Assembly: GCF_964340395.1 (NCBI RefSeq)
Contig: NC_135565.1
Location: 18,714,209 to 18,778,208, forward strand
DNA from: Glandiceps talaboti
Taxonomy: Eukaryota > Hemichordata > Enteropneusta > Spengelidae
Direction of reading: 5' to 3'
DNA: 64,000 bases
Position numbers and translations under genes: made by a program. This document shows, piece after piece, positions 12,607 through 24,420 of this stretch (position 1 is its first letter; each line of letters opens with the position of its first letter). The notes beneath the pieces are model-generated. The model did no database searches and was not told the DNA's origin. It worked only from the letters and a program-made list of their open reading frames with translations.

Positions 12607-13203
12607 AAATCACATAAAAGAAAAAAACAAGAAAAAAATATACATAAAAGAAAATATTCTTATCAAGGCAAATAAGTTGAAATTAGTGCTCTCACAAGTC
12701 ACATTTTTTTAGAAAGCTTGCAAAAAGGAATAAGGCAAAGAAAATGAATCGTTGTAAAACTGACAAAATGCACTTAATACAAAACATATTTCCAGGTTTA
12801 CAGTTTGGCAATAAAGTGTACATAGTATATTATTTCACTTAATTATATTTGATCACCAATAATTTAATACAAAGTGTAGTATGACCTTAATTGTCTCATC
12901 CATCATACCTATTCACATACTAGAGATAATTGCCAGAGGATGGCCTTTGGATGATAATTTTTCACATGTGGTACGTCTCTGAAAAATAGAAAATTCTCAT
13001 TATTATCTATTAGCATTATTAATTTAACCCTAATTGATGGTGTGTGTGTAGGTTGTGGTTGATTGCGTGGTCAATATGATCCAATGACATCACACTATGT
13101 GATGTCATTACTTGTCAACAGCTGATATTATTATGTCGTGATGTGTCACCCATCTTTATCTGACTACACCTTCAACTCTTGTAGAAGACATAGACACAGA
13201 CAG
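12607..13203. other. Non-coding stretch
   Basis: AT-rich, with a short dyad around 13088-13112 (GACATCACACTATGTGATGTC). Nothing else seen. Confidence 0.45.
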
Positions 13204-13560
13204 CTAGCTGCTTCTTAATCTAGAGACTTGTCTTACTGTTACTGTCTTAGATTCTCTCCATATCTTGGTGTGCAGACTCAAGAGCTTCTTGAGATAGTAA
13301 GACCAAGACAAGCCTCAGGGCTAGCTGCTTCTTAATCTAGAGACTTGTCTTACTGTTACTGTCTTAGATTCTCTCCATATCGTGGTGTGAAGACTCAAGA
13401 GCTTCTTGAGATAGTAAGACCAAGACAAGCCTCAGGGCTAGCTGCTTCTGTGCCTAGAGACTTGTCATACAATCTTAGATTCTCTCCATATCTTGGTGTG
13501 AAGTCTCAGAGATTCTTGAGATCGTAACACCAAGACAAGCCTCTGGGCTAGCTGCTTCAC
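13204..13560 (+). mobile_element. Tandem array of foldback-type units (117 bp x 3)
   Basis: Copies begin CTAGCTGCTTCTTAATCTAG at 13204 and 13321, with CTAGCTGCTTC recurring at 13438 and 13548 (units of 117, 117 and 110 bp). Within a unit, CTTGTCTTACTGTTACTGTC.. CTCTCCAT is followed about 25 bases later by GAGCTTCTTGAGATAGTAAG ACCAAGACAAG. The second is the inverted complement of the first. The same two ends bound the solo element at 22981-23252, so the array appears to be concatenated termini of a small inverted-repeat element. Confidence 0.7.
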
Positions 13561-14984
13561 TTTGTGCTACATCACAATCTTTTGTATGGCAAAGGTTGGA
13601 GATATTTTAAAAAAATGTTGTCATTTTCTGGGAAATCGGTGCCCAAGATGCATTCAATCTTTAACACAGTGGTAAAATCACAAGAATGGACGAATGTACA
13701 TGAAGCAAAAACAAATCAAGACCCAATAATAAATCCAAGAAATGACTGACAGTAAAGATGAACTTAATATCTGATGAAAAGGACATCATAACTTAAGTCA
13801 GGTTTATTTCTCAGGTTCAGACAGAGATTGTAAGCAGCAGAAATATATGAAAAGAAAAAAAATAGCTTTACTCTTACAATATACATGTATGTACTAGTGA
13901 TAACGTGTGTCGGTACGGTGTATGTGTACATTTGTAAGTATAGGAAGTAATGATGGTAGTACTAATTAATAGTCCCTGAAAAACAAGTAATAACAGACAT
14001 GTCAATCTACGTTAGCTAAAGTTACTGTACATAAATGGTGTATCAGCATTGGAATTTAGAGGAACCAAACAAGCTGATGTCGAATAGATTGGAACACACA
14101 ACACAACACACACCCACAAAACATGTGCTCGCAAGCGTGAAGTAAGACTAGGTCAAGACTGAGGTTTGTTTATTCCGAATGGCTACAATGTCCTGAGGTG
14201 GAAAATTACTTCCTTTCTCAAACTAGGCAGTCTTCATTCATTACTAGATATTCATAGAATACCTGGAATAGACGTATTGGAGAGACTGTGGTCATTAGCA
14301 ATTCGCCATATATTTATACTATTGGTATTTTCACTGAAGATAATCAGGATTGTTCTATGAACAGTGTATGTACACAAAATCATACAACACTGTCAGTTTA
14401 TAGTATTTTTGTTCCAAACACAACTTGAAAATTTATCTGAAATTTTCGACTGCACACTTCAGTCTTTGTCAACAGATTGACCCTTGCGAACATGTGAGCC
14501 TAATATAGTCAGTTTATCTTTCAAAATGTTCTGTTTCTGAGAGACACTGTGGATATGTAGAGTATTTGAACTCACGTTTGCAACTTGTTTTATCCTGTGC
14601 ATCCTCGTGCTATGCTTGAATGAAAGTATGGCTATATAGAGAACACTGCTACAGTGCTGTCACTCATGCAAATACCCAGAATTCATCACACTGGCAGTCA
14701 TGCATCAGTCACAGGAATCTGTTCTATTCTGACATGCTCTGTTTCGGTAGACTCACTGAAGTGACCCTAATGTTAGCTGATGAACAGTGGAGAATATAAA
14801 TTTAAACCATAGTCTAGTCAAATGATCAGTTGTCATGTAGTCCGATCCGATAATCAATGTATGGTACATTGAGTTCCAATTTGAGTAATTTAACCATAGA
14901 TGCATGAAGTAAATCTACCTCCTAGACTAATGAATTGAGTTCAATCATGTCTAGCTCTTATCAACAATCAAATCAACAGTTTTG
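13561..14984. other. Non-coding stretch
   Basis: An open frame at 13564-13749 and another at 14166-14360 lack any recognisable protein character. No repeats seen. Confidence 0.45.
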
Positions 14985-15475
14985 ACTTTGGTATAATTCC
15001 ACAGTTTGTCATGCCCCAAATGTTTGCTTTTCAATCATTTTGTGTGATTATCTCCCCACAGCCACATCAGTCAGTTCCGTATCATTTGCAATTTGGACTT
15101 TGAAATTTGTCATGTTCCAAATGTTTGCATTTCAACTATATTTTGTTTAAAATATGAAATTAATCTGTCAAAATTAGTCATTTTCATATCAAATGTGCTA
15201 TTTTACCTCAAAATTTGTCATGTTCCAAAAGTTTACATTTCAGTTTTATTTTGTTTTAAATATGAAAATTATCTATCAAAACTCATTTTCGTTTCAATTT
15301 TGCAATTCCTACTTCAGTTTGTATTGCTCCAAATATTTTCTTCTCAATCATTTTTTCATTTGAATCGTACAAGCATATGCCAAGAATAAGTTATTCTTAC
15401 ATCACAGTTTCAATTTGTACTTCAAAAGTGATTTCTCAGTTCACCTTGTGCCAGATATTAGTTTTTCAATCAACT
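14985..15475 (+). repeat. Degenerate tandem repeat, about 110-120-bp unit
   Basis: Four or so copies of AATTTGTCATGTTCCAAATG, TTTGCATTTCAA.C.TTTTG, then AATATGAAA.T.ATCT.TCAA and CATTTTC at about 15000, 15100, 15210 and 15315. Copies are old and AT-rich; the 98-codon frame over them is an artefact. Confidence 0.65.
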
Positions 15476-15779
15476 TTCATTTCGATGTTTATATTAGCTA
15501 TAACAAATTTGCAAGACTGCTGTCACTGTTGTTTGCAATATTTTTCTCAGGGATGATTTCTAAAAACGTCATTAGTTCATTGACTTGAGGCAGGTGATGT
15601 CCAAGTATGGTTATATGACAGTCAATGTAAAAATGTAGAAAATACTTAAAATGTAGAGAAAAAGCAAAACGTTTTGATGAAATCTATAACAAAATACGCA
15701 GCAGTTCTCGGTACCAGCAGTAGAATTCTATATCACCTAGGTGTGTCATAAAAATAACATTTGACGCCCTAACTACCAT

Positions 15780-15960
15780 TCCATGTGCTACACATACATT
15801 ACTAGGCATACATGAGAATATGAAGTCAACCTTCTTGTTCTATTTTGACCTTCTACCATGGGCTAAAATGCTATTGGCATTGCAGGAATTGAGAATAAAT
15901 CAACCTTCTTGTTCTATTTTGACCCTCTAGCATGAGGTAATACGCTATTACTAGAGGTAC
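15780..15960 (+). repeat. Direct repeat, ACCTTCTTGTTCTATTTTGA core
   Basis: TCAACCTTCTTGTTCTATTT followed by TGACC(T/C)TCTA occurs at 15826 and 15898. A related sequence, with ACATACATTACTA upstream and TTCAATTTTGACCTTC, lies in DNAI7 intron 14 at about 60235-60330, so the unit is also dispersed. Confidence 0.55.
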
Positions 15961-16169
15961 CGAGAAATGTAAAACTCTGAATTTGAGGAATGTCTTCCTC
16001 TAATCTTCTAGTCATTGCTTGAGATGTCTCCTGTACAGAATTATGGCTTCTGAGTACATCTGAGTCATTATATTCCTATTTCTCATCAATTCCTTTAGTT
16101 TTGATGATTCAATAATTGAAAATTGAAAGTTATGAAATGCTTATTACATCTAACTTAATTCAAAATATT

Positions 16170-16560
16170 CTTATCATTGCTCCAGATGTTCACAGTATTT
16201 CTTTTTTTCTCAAGATGTTAACAGTATTTCTTTTTTTCTCAAGATGTTAACAGTATTTCTTTTTTTCTCAAGATGTTCACAGTAGATCATTTTTTCTCAA
16301 GATGTTCAGTATTTCATTTTTTCTCAAGAAATTCATAATAGTTCTTTTTTTCCCAAGATGTTCGCAGTAGTTCTTTTTTCTCAAGATGTTCACAGTATTT
16401 CTTTTTTTTCCCAAGATGTTCACAGTAGTTCTGTTTTTCTCAAGATGTTCACAGTCGTTCTTTTTCTCAAGATGTTCACAGTAGTTCTTTTTCTCAAGAT
16501 GTTCACAATTGTTCTTTTTTCACTCAACATGTTCACAGTAGTTCTTTTTTTTCCCCTCAA
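16170..16560 (+). repeat. 28-bp minisatellite (TTTTTCTCAAGATGTTCACAG)
   Basis: About thirteen copies of a unit TTTTTTCTCAAGATGTTCAC AGTAGTTC with copy-length variation in the T run. It is polypyrimidine-rich on this strand. Confidence 0.95.
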
Positions 16561-19500
16561 GATTGCATCAAAATTCCTCCAAGTCAACATATTCATATCT
16601 CTTCCCGAAAATTCTGAAAATTCAACAATTGAATCTTGAAAAGTTATAAATTTCTTTATTAAAAAATTCTTCATTTTTATAATTGCTACAAACACTCACA
16701 GTAAAGTAGTTCATTTTCTGTTGCATGCATCAAAATTAATCTTAGTTGTATCTCATTGTTAAACTTCTGGTGATTCAGCAGTTCAAATTGAACATTGAAA
16801 AGGTATGAATCCTTTCATGAAAAATCTTCATTTTTTCGTTGCTGACAATTTTTGCAGTACAGTACAACAGTTTATTTTCTTACCAGTGCAGGCATCATAA
16901 TTCATCAAATCATATTCATATAAGTTTTATGAATTAATTTAGTTTTGACTCATCAATTAGCAAATTCTTGAAACATTGTGATTTAAAATCAGATTCTACA
17001 TCTTGGCATTACTTGATAGTTTTGAAATTAACCACGTCATCATTATTCATATTTCTCTCATTCATCAATTTATTTTATTTTTTGACGATTGAAAAAGCCT
17101 TGGATTATGAATTTATCATAGAAGTAATATGAATAATTGATAATGTGAATCGTGGTTGTATTCCCAGTGTTAGATTAAGACATTTATAAATGTTTTATAC
17201 CTTGAAAACTTTGAGAGATTAATTCATTAATTCATACTTCCTGTGTAGTTGTCATGCTGAAGGACAAACAGACAATGATGAAGTAACAAAAACTGAATCA
17301 AGGACATTGTTGTCATGACGATCAATCAACTGGCACATTACTTGCAATTCTATTGGTCAGTAATTGACATATATATAAATGTGGCAATTCTATTGGTTGT
17401 ATTTGAACACCATTTCAGTGATTATGTCTTCATGTTGTATGGAATGCACACGCTATGCAGGGAGGTGGGGGGGGGGGAATTAAGACATACACTGCAGCTG
17501 TTTCTACCCAGCTATCACAGTGCTGTAACACTAGTTCATTCATAGACTAGGTCATAGTATGAATACTGTCGTCATAAAAAACACATGGCATGTGCAGTAA
17601 CAGTAGAACAGTCTTCCATCCGGGGAAAAAGTATTCTGAATCTGAATGGCTACTTTTATGCAATGTGCACCAGTTACACCAGGGTTTGGTCATGTGACAT
17701 CAGGTTGGATCTATACCCATCTTCATCAGTAAGGCAAGTGACTCCAACATTTCTGTAATTGTAGTACATGTACTATGATGTACTTCTACTCTGCATGATG
17801 GCAAATTTTACAAACACCTTCATGAATGCTTTTAGAGTCGACAGACTGATTCATACCCTACCCACAGACAGTATACATCTGTCGCCCACAGGGGACTGTC
17901 GAATCTAAAATAGAGTACTTCCTCAGGCGAAAGTCAAAGGGGAAATGAACTGACTTTCAGTGCATCTTAAACAGATGTACATGCAGAGAAGGCCCACCAT
18001 GAAAGTTGATGGGTAGTATTTCATTGCTTGCTATTTCTATATACAGGTCTGGTTAGTATATATTCATAGATATTTTCCTTGTAGGAAGTTGGTCTTTTCA
18101 GTAATTCTACTTCAGTAATAACCATACATATGATATACTGAGCTGTAAGATTTCTGTAAATATGTTAAAGTTTATTAAATTTCAGTGTGCTACATTTTCA
18201 AAATGATTGTAATTATACCTTCAAGTTATAGTCAGTTTTCACTCAAAAAATATAACAAATGTGATATCCAAAATGTCTTTAAAACCCTACTTTATGCTCT
18301 TCACATATTTTCCTTTTGACCTATGCTGTAAAACCTAAAGGCAAATCCTGTGTGGCCTAAATACAGAACATAGTTTAGTATTCCTGCAAGGTCAAATTGA
18401 AGGTCACATGTTTCCAGATTCCAAGGTCTTCACGTCCCATATTTAGGTCATACTAACTTAAGAGATACTAGTAATGCTATCTACGTAGAAAGTGTAAAAG
18501 GAAATACCTAGATACATAATGCATATCAGTTGAATTGATGGAACACATTCTTTCAAGTCATCTATAGTATAGCGAGCTTGATTCTCCAATATTTTATGAT
18601 AATGCAGAAAATGGTGATAATTTAAAAGCTGGATCCTAAAGGGCTAGAATTGGTACTATTATGTCCATGTAACCACTACAATTTAGATGCAACGCATTTT
18701 CAAGTGGCTACCTAGTTTTTCAGCATAAGAAGTTCTTCAAGGAAGTGTAGATTTGAACAAAAAAAATGACAAAAAAATGAGATTATATCTTATGACTATC
18801 TTGCTCAACAATTTCAAAATCTGTCTGCTCAGGATTCAGCGTGAGATATTACCATCCGCACGTAGAGGAGGCGATCAGGCTAAAAAATGTAAACATGTAC
18901 CAAGAAGGTCAATTCAGGCAAAATAACGAAGGTAAAATAGCAATGAACGATTAGCCGACATCTACATCGGATTTTAATCAGATTGCATCCGTACACAGAG
19001 AAAATACAGTATATACCTAGGGAAAACCAAAATTCTAATATTTCCTTCACACAGTGTTATTATAGTTAATATTGCCCATGAAATTTAATATCAAAGAAGT
19101 AATGAAATGTAATTTTAATATACAGTGTGTATATTCACAAAGTGGCAATGATGGAATACCTATTGACACAATGTTGTATTAAAACCCCCAAGTACATACA
19201 TACTTAGAACTTACTTACATGCATCTGCAGCAGTTTTACTTTGTCAATACAGAGCCTAGATTTCTATTAATTTTATTTGTTTATCATATTGAAATGTACA
19301 CAACACCAGACTATGTTTCACACTAATGTAATGTCATCACCGCTATACAAATAGCGTAGATATTATATGACAGTACCAGAGTATATATTATATATATAGT
19401 GATGACTTTTTACCCGAAGAGAAAGCTAAATATGAATTTCATCAAAAGTTATGATTCTCAACACTCTAAATATATTCTCTTGGTACAATAAATTTTTATC

Positions 19501-20888
19501 TTAAGAGGCAGTGAATTGTATGAACTTGTACTTCAGGTGTTCAGAGACCAATATTTTAGTAGTTTTTAAGTAAGATGGGTTTTGTATTGAATTTAAAGAG
19601 TGAACAGATCTAGTCTAGACATGAAAGAGCTAACCTATAAGTACATGTAAATTATAGAGGGTGTCAAGATATGTACATCTACCACCTATAGAGGGCAGTC
19701 TAACAATCCCCCATTTGGGACATTATCACTATATCCAGTCCACATGATTAGACCAAGATTGTGATCTAAGTCATTTCTCCACAAATAAAGTTGTCACTTA
19801 AAAGTTGTACAGTAAAAGAAACTATTTCTAAGATGATATAATTTCTCTTTTTTTTCAAGAGATTGATTTTTGGAATTACTACTTTTTGAAGGCCCAACCA
19901 AGGGGAACCCTGGATCCTCCCCCATTTTCCCCAGAGAGGGCAGCCTCTTCAGGTGTGGGGATGTTGTTGGATACCGTGACCCCCATCTATTATAATGAAC
20001 TAAACCAGCTGGACTTGTTCCTTAGTATACATGTACATTTTAGGGTACACAGTGATAGTACTTGTCTTTGCAGTTGTTAAAAAACTTTTTGCAGGTTCTG
20101 ATGAATAACTCAGTGGAAAATAGTAGATCTAATGAACTAGTTATATGATATCTTGCAAAGAATGATGTTGGATAATATAGGGTTAAAATTTAGGTGTGAA
20201 ATACAGTTGTCTGGCAGAGCTAGAGAAAAAAATTAGTCCAGGACCTGAATAAAAGACTAATCCCATGCTATCTTTATTGCTCCACTGATAAGATGACATT
20301 AATGTGAGAATATGGAATTAAATGATGAAGCAGGTAAAATGTGTGCTACATTGTAGTATTAGTAGTAGTACAACTGTTTGACAAGTATTCAATATGGCAG
20401 GTTTACATACTGTATTATATGGTTGTTGACATGATGTATCTTCACAAACTTCATTTTCTTCACTCATACATATGTGTTTATTGCATTTTTAGCCCACGTG
20501 CAAAAATTACAAACCATGAAAATACAATTTTGTCCTACAAATAGCAGAAATGAGGAAATATAAAGTTAAATTGTTCTCAGGTCCAGACATTCTCAGTTTC
20601 AGTTTTCTTCAGTAGGCGTACACAGTTCAAAAACTATTTCCAATGTTGACTTATAACTAAAAGTGTTAGACTGTACAACATTTTTTACGGATGAAAACTG
20701 TATCATTCTGTTTTAGTACACATGTATTTGTTGGGTTCTGAATTCACACCTTGCCTTATCTTTTGTGAAAGACTATTAATTTGAAACATCAGAATTGTAT
20801 TTTTTTATTGATGAGAGCTGTTTTACTTGTTACTTTTACACGACACTGTTCTGTATGTATGTACATCGAGTTATAATAATGATAGTAA
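16561..20888. other. Non-coding stretch
   Basis: It holds a G-run at 17461-17478 and an imperfect 15-bp inverted repeat, TTTTAGAGTCGACAG (17830-17844) against CTGTCGAATCTAAAA (17896-17910). It also has the motif CTATAGAGGGCAGTCTA (19687), which recurs near 62508. No supported gene. Confidence 0.5.
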
Positions 20889-20889
20889 C

Positions 20890-21165
20890 GTTGGGTTCTT
20901 ATATAGCGCTTTCCCACTCCATGCTGAAAGCGTTTTACAGTTATAATTTGTTTTGAAAAAAAGTGACTTATAAGTCCGAAGGGGCTGGGCAGATGTATAT
21001 GTGTATACGAATATTTGTTGTAAATTATAGTAAATCTGCATGTCACTATGATAAACTACTACTACTACTACTACTACTTATTACCCCTGGCTCTGATCCA
21101 TTGCAGCCATTTAAGTGCATAGGAGTAAAGCCTTCACAGTCACAGTACTATTTCTAATATACAGG
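20890..21165 (+). mobile_element. SINE-like interspersed element, copy 1 (diverged)
   Basis: It starts GTTGGGTTCTTATATAGCGC TTTCCCACTCC and later has TTACCCCTGGCTC.GATC, CCATTGCAGCC.TTTAAG.GC, ATAGGA.TAAAGCCTTCACA and TATACAG, in the same order as the copy at 32503. The centre is replaced by unrelated sequence and an (ACT)7 run (21057-21077). TATATAGCGCTTTCC openings are common in short interspersed repeats of marine invertebrates. No RNA polymerase III boxes were confirmed. Confidence 0.55.
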
Positions 21166-22980
21166 CAGCTAGGGATTACATTTGTATTTGGACAGTTTGC
21201 CTTTGTACATACTTGAAATATTTTAAAGTGTATACATGTATGAAAGCCACTGTTTTCAAAATATGACCTTTGCATATTTGACATGCAATTAGTGGCATCT
21301 TTGAATAGCTGGAAAAATCATTAAAATGCTATAAACAGTAAAGTAAATACAGTAATGACTGTTGATAAGTATGAATGTGATAGCCTAGGGCAAGTTAATT
21401 TTACTGATAAGTGAAAACAATGAGAGGAAAATGACAAAGAAAAACGACAGCTACTGTATTGTATGTTGTAAAAATAATTAGATGATTGCACTACATTTAA
21501 TCATATCATCAGTGCTTGTCTCTCAAGTAGTTCAGCAAGTGGGGACTGCCCCTCATAGGTTCATTGTCATTGCAGATGGAATAGGATTGCCGTAACAATA
21601 TTTATCATCCGTATTATTGATTGCAAACTACAGAACATTATACAAGTCTTGTACACTTTCACTTTCAAATCTAAATGGATACCTGTTGTCTATATGTATG
21701 TACACACCAGATGCAACCAGTGTGCCCTCTAACTTCAGCCAATTTGACGTGCTGTAACTTGGGCGCACACAATTGCTAGAGACGCACCAAAATTTGATGT
21801 TCCCCTATCTCTTACTATGTAGTAACTTACAAAAAATGAGTAATGACTCAAGCAATCAGAAACTGGTACTCACACAGAGCCCACAGGTGCTATACATGTA
21901 TGTTGCCTTGCGTGGATGGTCAGACTCCAAGATAGACTACATTAAATTGTGTACATGTACATGTAGACCAGGACTTGGAAAGCCTTGAACATTGTTCCAC
22001 AGATATTTTCTAATTATCCAATTGATATCAACGACAACTGCCCTTAGATTTTCGTAAGAAGGGAAGCATGTTTTATTTTCAACAATTTTGTAAAATTTAA
22101 AAGTGTTAATATTTATTAGGTTTAAGAGTGACATGAGATGGTACGTTATAATGTAACCAAACACAAACATGGATTTTACTAAAACTTTAAATGTCTGTGA
22201 AAACTGTTAGTATTAATTTTGTGAAATTTGAATATTTGTTTTTGGTGAATATTATTTTTTTTTAGCTGTACAGCAAGGTTTCTTGCATGATTTACAGTAA
22301 GCTGAAATGAAAAGTTAAACATTGTTGTTATTTTTGCTGATTCAGAAAGTTCCCAGGGTCCTGCAGGGGTACAAGTTGAGATGATAATTTATAATATACT
22401 ACATTGATTGTATATTAATATTAATGCAAGAATAATATCAAATTTGTATTGGTCAGCAGTTTAAATAATTATCACTACTCCCTCTGAAATGTGTAAACAT
22501 GTATAATTATGGTATAAATCCTTGATTAACATACAGTCACGTGATAATTATACAAGATGGGACTTTTGACCTTTAGCAAAATACCTATCAGGTGATCTGA
22601 ATACAGGAAAGGTCAGTATTTCTATTGCGTGAATCACTGGCTGGTCCTATTGCAGATTGTTATATCAAAATAGCCTTGATAGTGATTGGTAGTTGAATGT
22701 TAAAAATCTTTATTTTTTGGAGTGTGTTTTCTTCAAAAGATATACATGTAGGTTTCAATGAAAGCAACATAATATATAATAAAAACTTACTATATATAAT
22801 AAGAGATGGAACATCACATTTTTACGCATCGTAAAATTATCATGTATTAGATTCCACACCATGTTGGCTTAGATTTAGACTATACATGCAAGGCACACAT
22901 ATGTGCATCATTTATGTATGAATTCTTTTTATTGCTTGTTGGTGGTGTGTATGTTTAATAGCTCAGAGCATGCAGAAATT
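21166..22980. other. Non-coding stretch
   Basis: AT-rich, with GTACATGTACATGTAG at 21952. No exon recognised on either strand. Confidence 0.45.
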
Positions 22981-23252
22981 TGTCTTGGTGTTACTATCTC
23001 AAGAAGCTCTCCATACCAATAATGTACCGCTCAACTCTCTGTACCTGCCTACTTTAAGTCATGTTGGACGCCATTTCCTCATGTATTAGGATATCCTGGA
23101 TTCAGGACCGCTCGTTTTACTAATTTACAATTCAGCACAGATTTCTGTTTTAAAAAATTGGACTACTCTTGCCTGAGACTGTAAGATATCATGTTGTTCA
23201 GTCCTATCACAGTATCATTGTTTTGGAGAGAGTTTTGTGAGATAGTAACACC
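22981..23252. mobile_element. Solo MITE-like element with about 27-bp terminal inverted repeats
   Basis: Left end GGTGTTACTATCTCAAGAAG CTCTCC (22987-23012). Right end GGAGAGAGTTTTGTGAGATA GTAACACC (23225-23252), whose complement reads GGTGTTACTATCTCACAAAA CTCTCTCC. No coding capacity inside. The ends match both halves of the 13.2-kb tandem unit. Exact borders and target duplication are not resolved. Confidence 0.6.
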
Positions 23253-23814
23253 AATTTGTCTTAATAATAGAACATTTTGTGTATACATTGTCTGTCACAT
23301 ACATTTTCAGATTAATAATAAACCCAGTATTAAAGTTGCCTGTTCCATATTTTATTTGACTAGTACGTAAAACCTACCTGAGTTCAGTCGTGTATTTTAC
23401 TGACGAGTTGGGAAACACAACATGGTGGGACATCACAAGAAAACACAGTTTTATCATTTGGATCAAGTTCTATTAGATGTCTGCATTTACACATAATTTA
23501 TCTGTATTTGTGTTACATACATTCTTGTACAAGTAATTAAACCAGTAAGCTTAATACCTGTTCCATGTGCTACTTGACTAATAATGAGATGCAAATTTAT
23601 GCAGTACTTTATTGAGACTCAGCTCAGTGTGTAATTTTAACAGTGGTGTGTGAAATGCCAATTATTCCAAGTGATATTGTATCTGATAAATGGCTAAGAA
23701 TTTCAACTTTGTGCATTTTACATACAGGTGGGACCTGAACCTCTGAAAAATGTATACTATAAAGTCTAAGTGTCTGATTGAGAAGGTGTAGACTTACATA
23801 CAAAGTGGTTGCAT
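23253..23814. other. Non-coding stretch
   Basis: No open frame or repeat worth recording; it leads into the tandem duplication that follows. Confidence 0.4.
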
Positions 23815-24420
23815 TACGAAGTGCAGCAGTGCATTTGATAGGATTGTAAACCCAAGTGACAGTAGAGAAAAGCATTATGATTTAGAGTTCGTTGTCTTGT
23901 AGTAGCCTGCGATAAATGCTCTCCAGTTCTACGGTTGAAATGTCTTGTACACGAGGGTTCTAGGCTATACATGAGAATAATCTTGAATTTGATAGGTTTT
24001 AAACCCAAATGACAGAAGAGAAAATCGTAACAATTTAGACAGTCTTGTACGCGAGGGTTCTGGGCTATATATGAGAATAATCTTGAATTTGATAGGATTT
24101 TAAACCCAAATGACAGAAGAGAAAATTGTTATAATTTAGACAGTTTTCTGTCTTGTACTTGTAAGTTGTAGTCTGGAATAAATGCTGTCCAGTTCTACAG
24201 TTAAAATGTCCTGTATGCATAGTCAGGTGTGGATCCCAATAATGATAAAAATAATGTTGAATTTAAGAGGATTTTAAACCCAAGTGACGGCAGGAAAACC
24301 TTATAATTTAGCTGTGTTTCTATCTTTTAAGTTGCTTTGTAGCCTGGAGTAAATATGTTTCTGTTCTACAGTTGAAATGTTTGTAGTTTTCAGGGCTATA
24401 CATGTAAGAGCAATTCTGGA
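23815..24420 (+). repeat. Degenerate tandem duplication, about 100-180-bp units
   Basis: ATAGGATTTTAAACCCAAAT GACAGAAGAGAAAAT recurs at about 23840, 23990, 24090 and 24270. GTAGCCTG...AATGCT.TCCAGTTCTAC.GTTGAAATGTC recurs at about 23902, 24170 and 24340. One copy lacks the second block, so units alternate between a short and a long form. Confidence 0.75.

Noticed and set aside
12487-12675. Thr-rich open frame
   Set aside because: Product of the ACG trinucleotide repeat.
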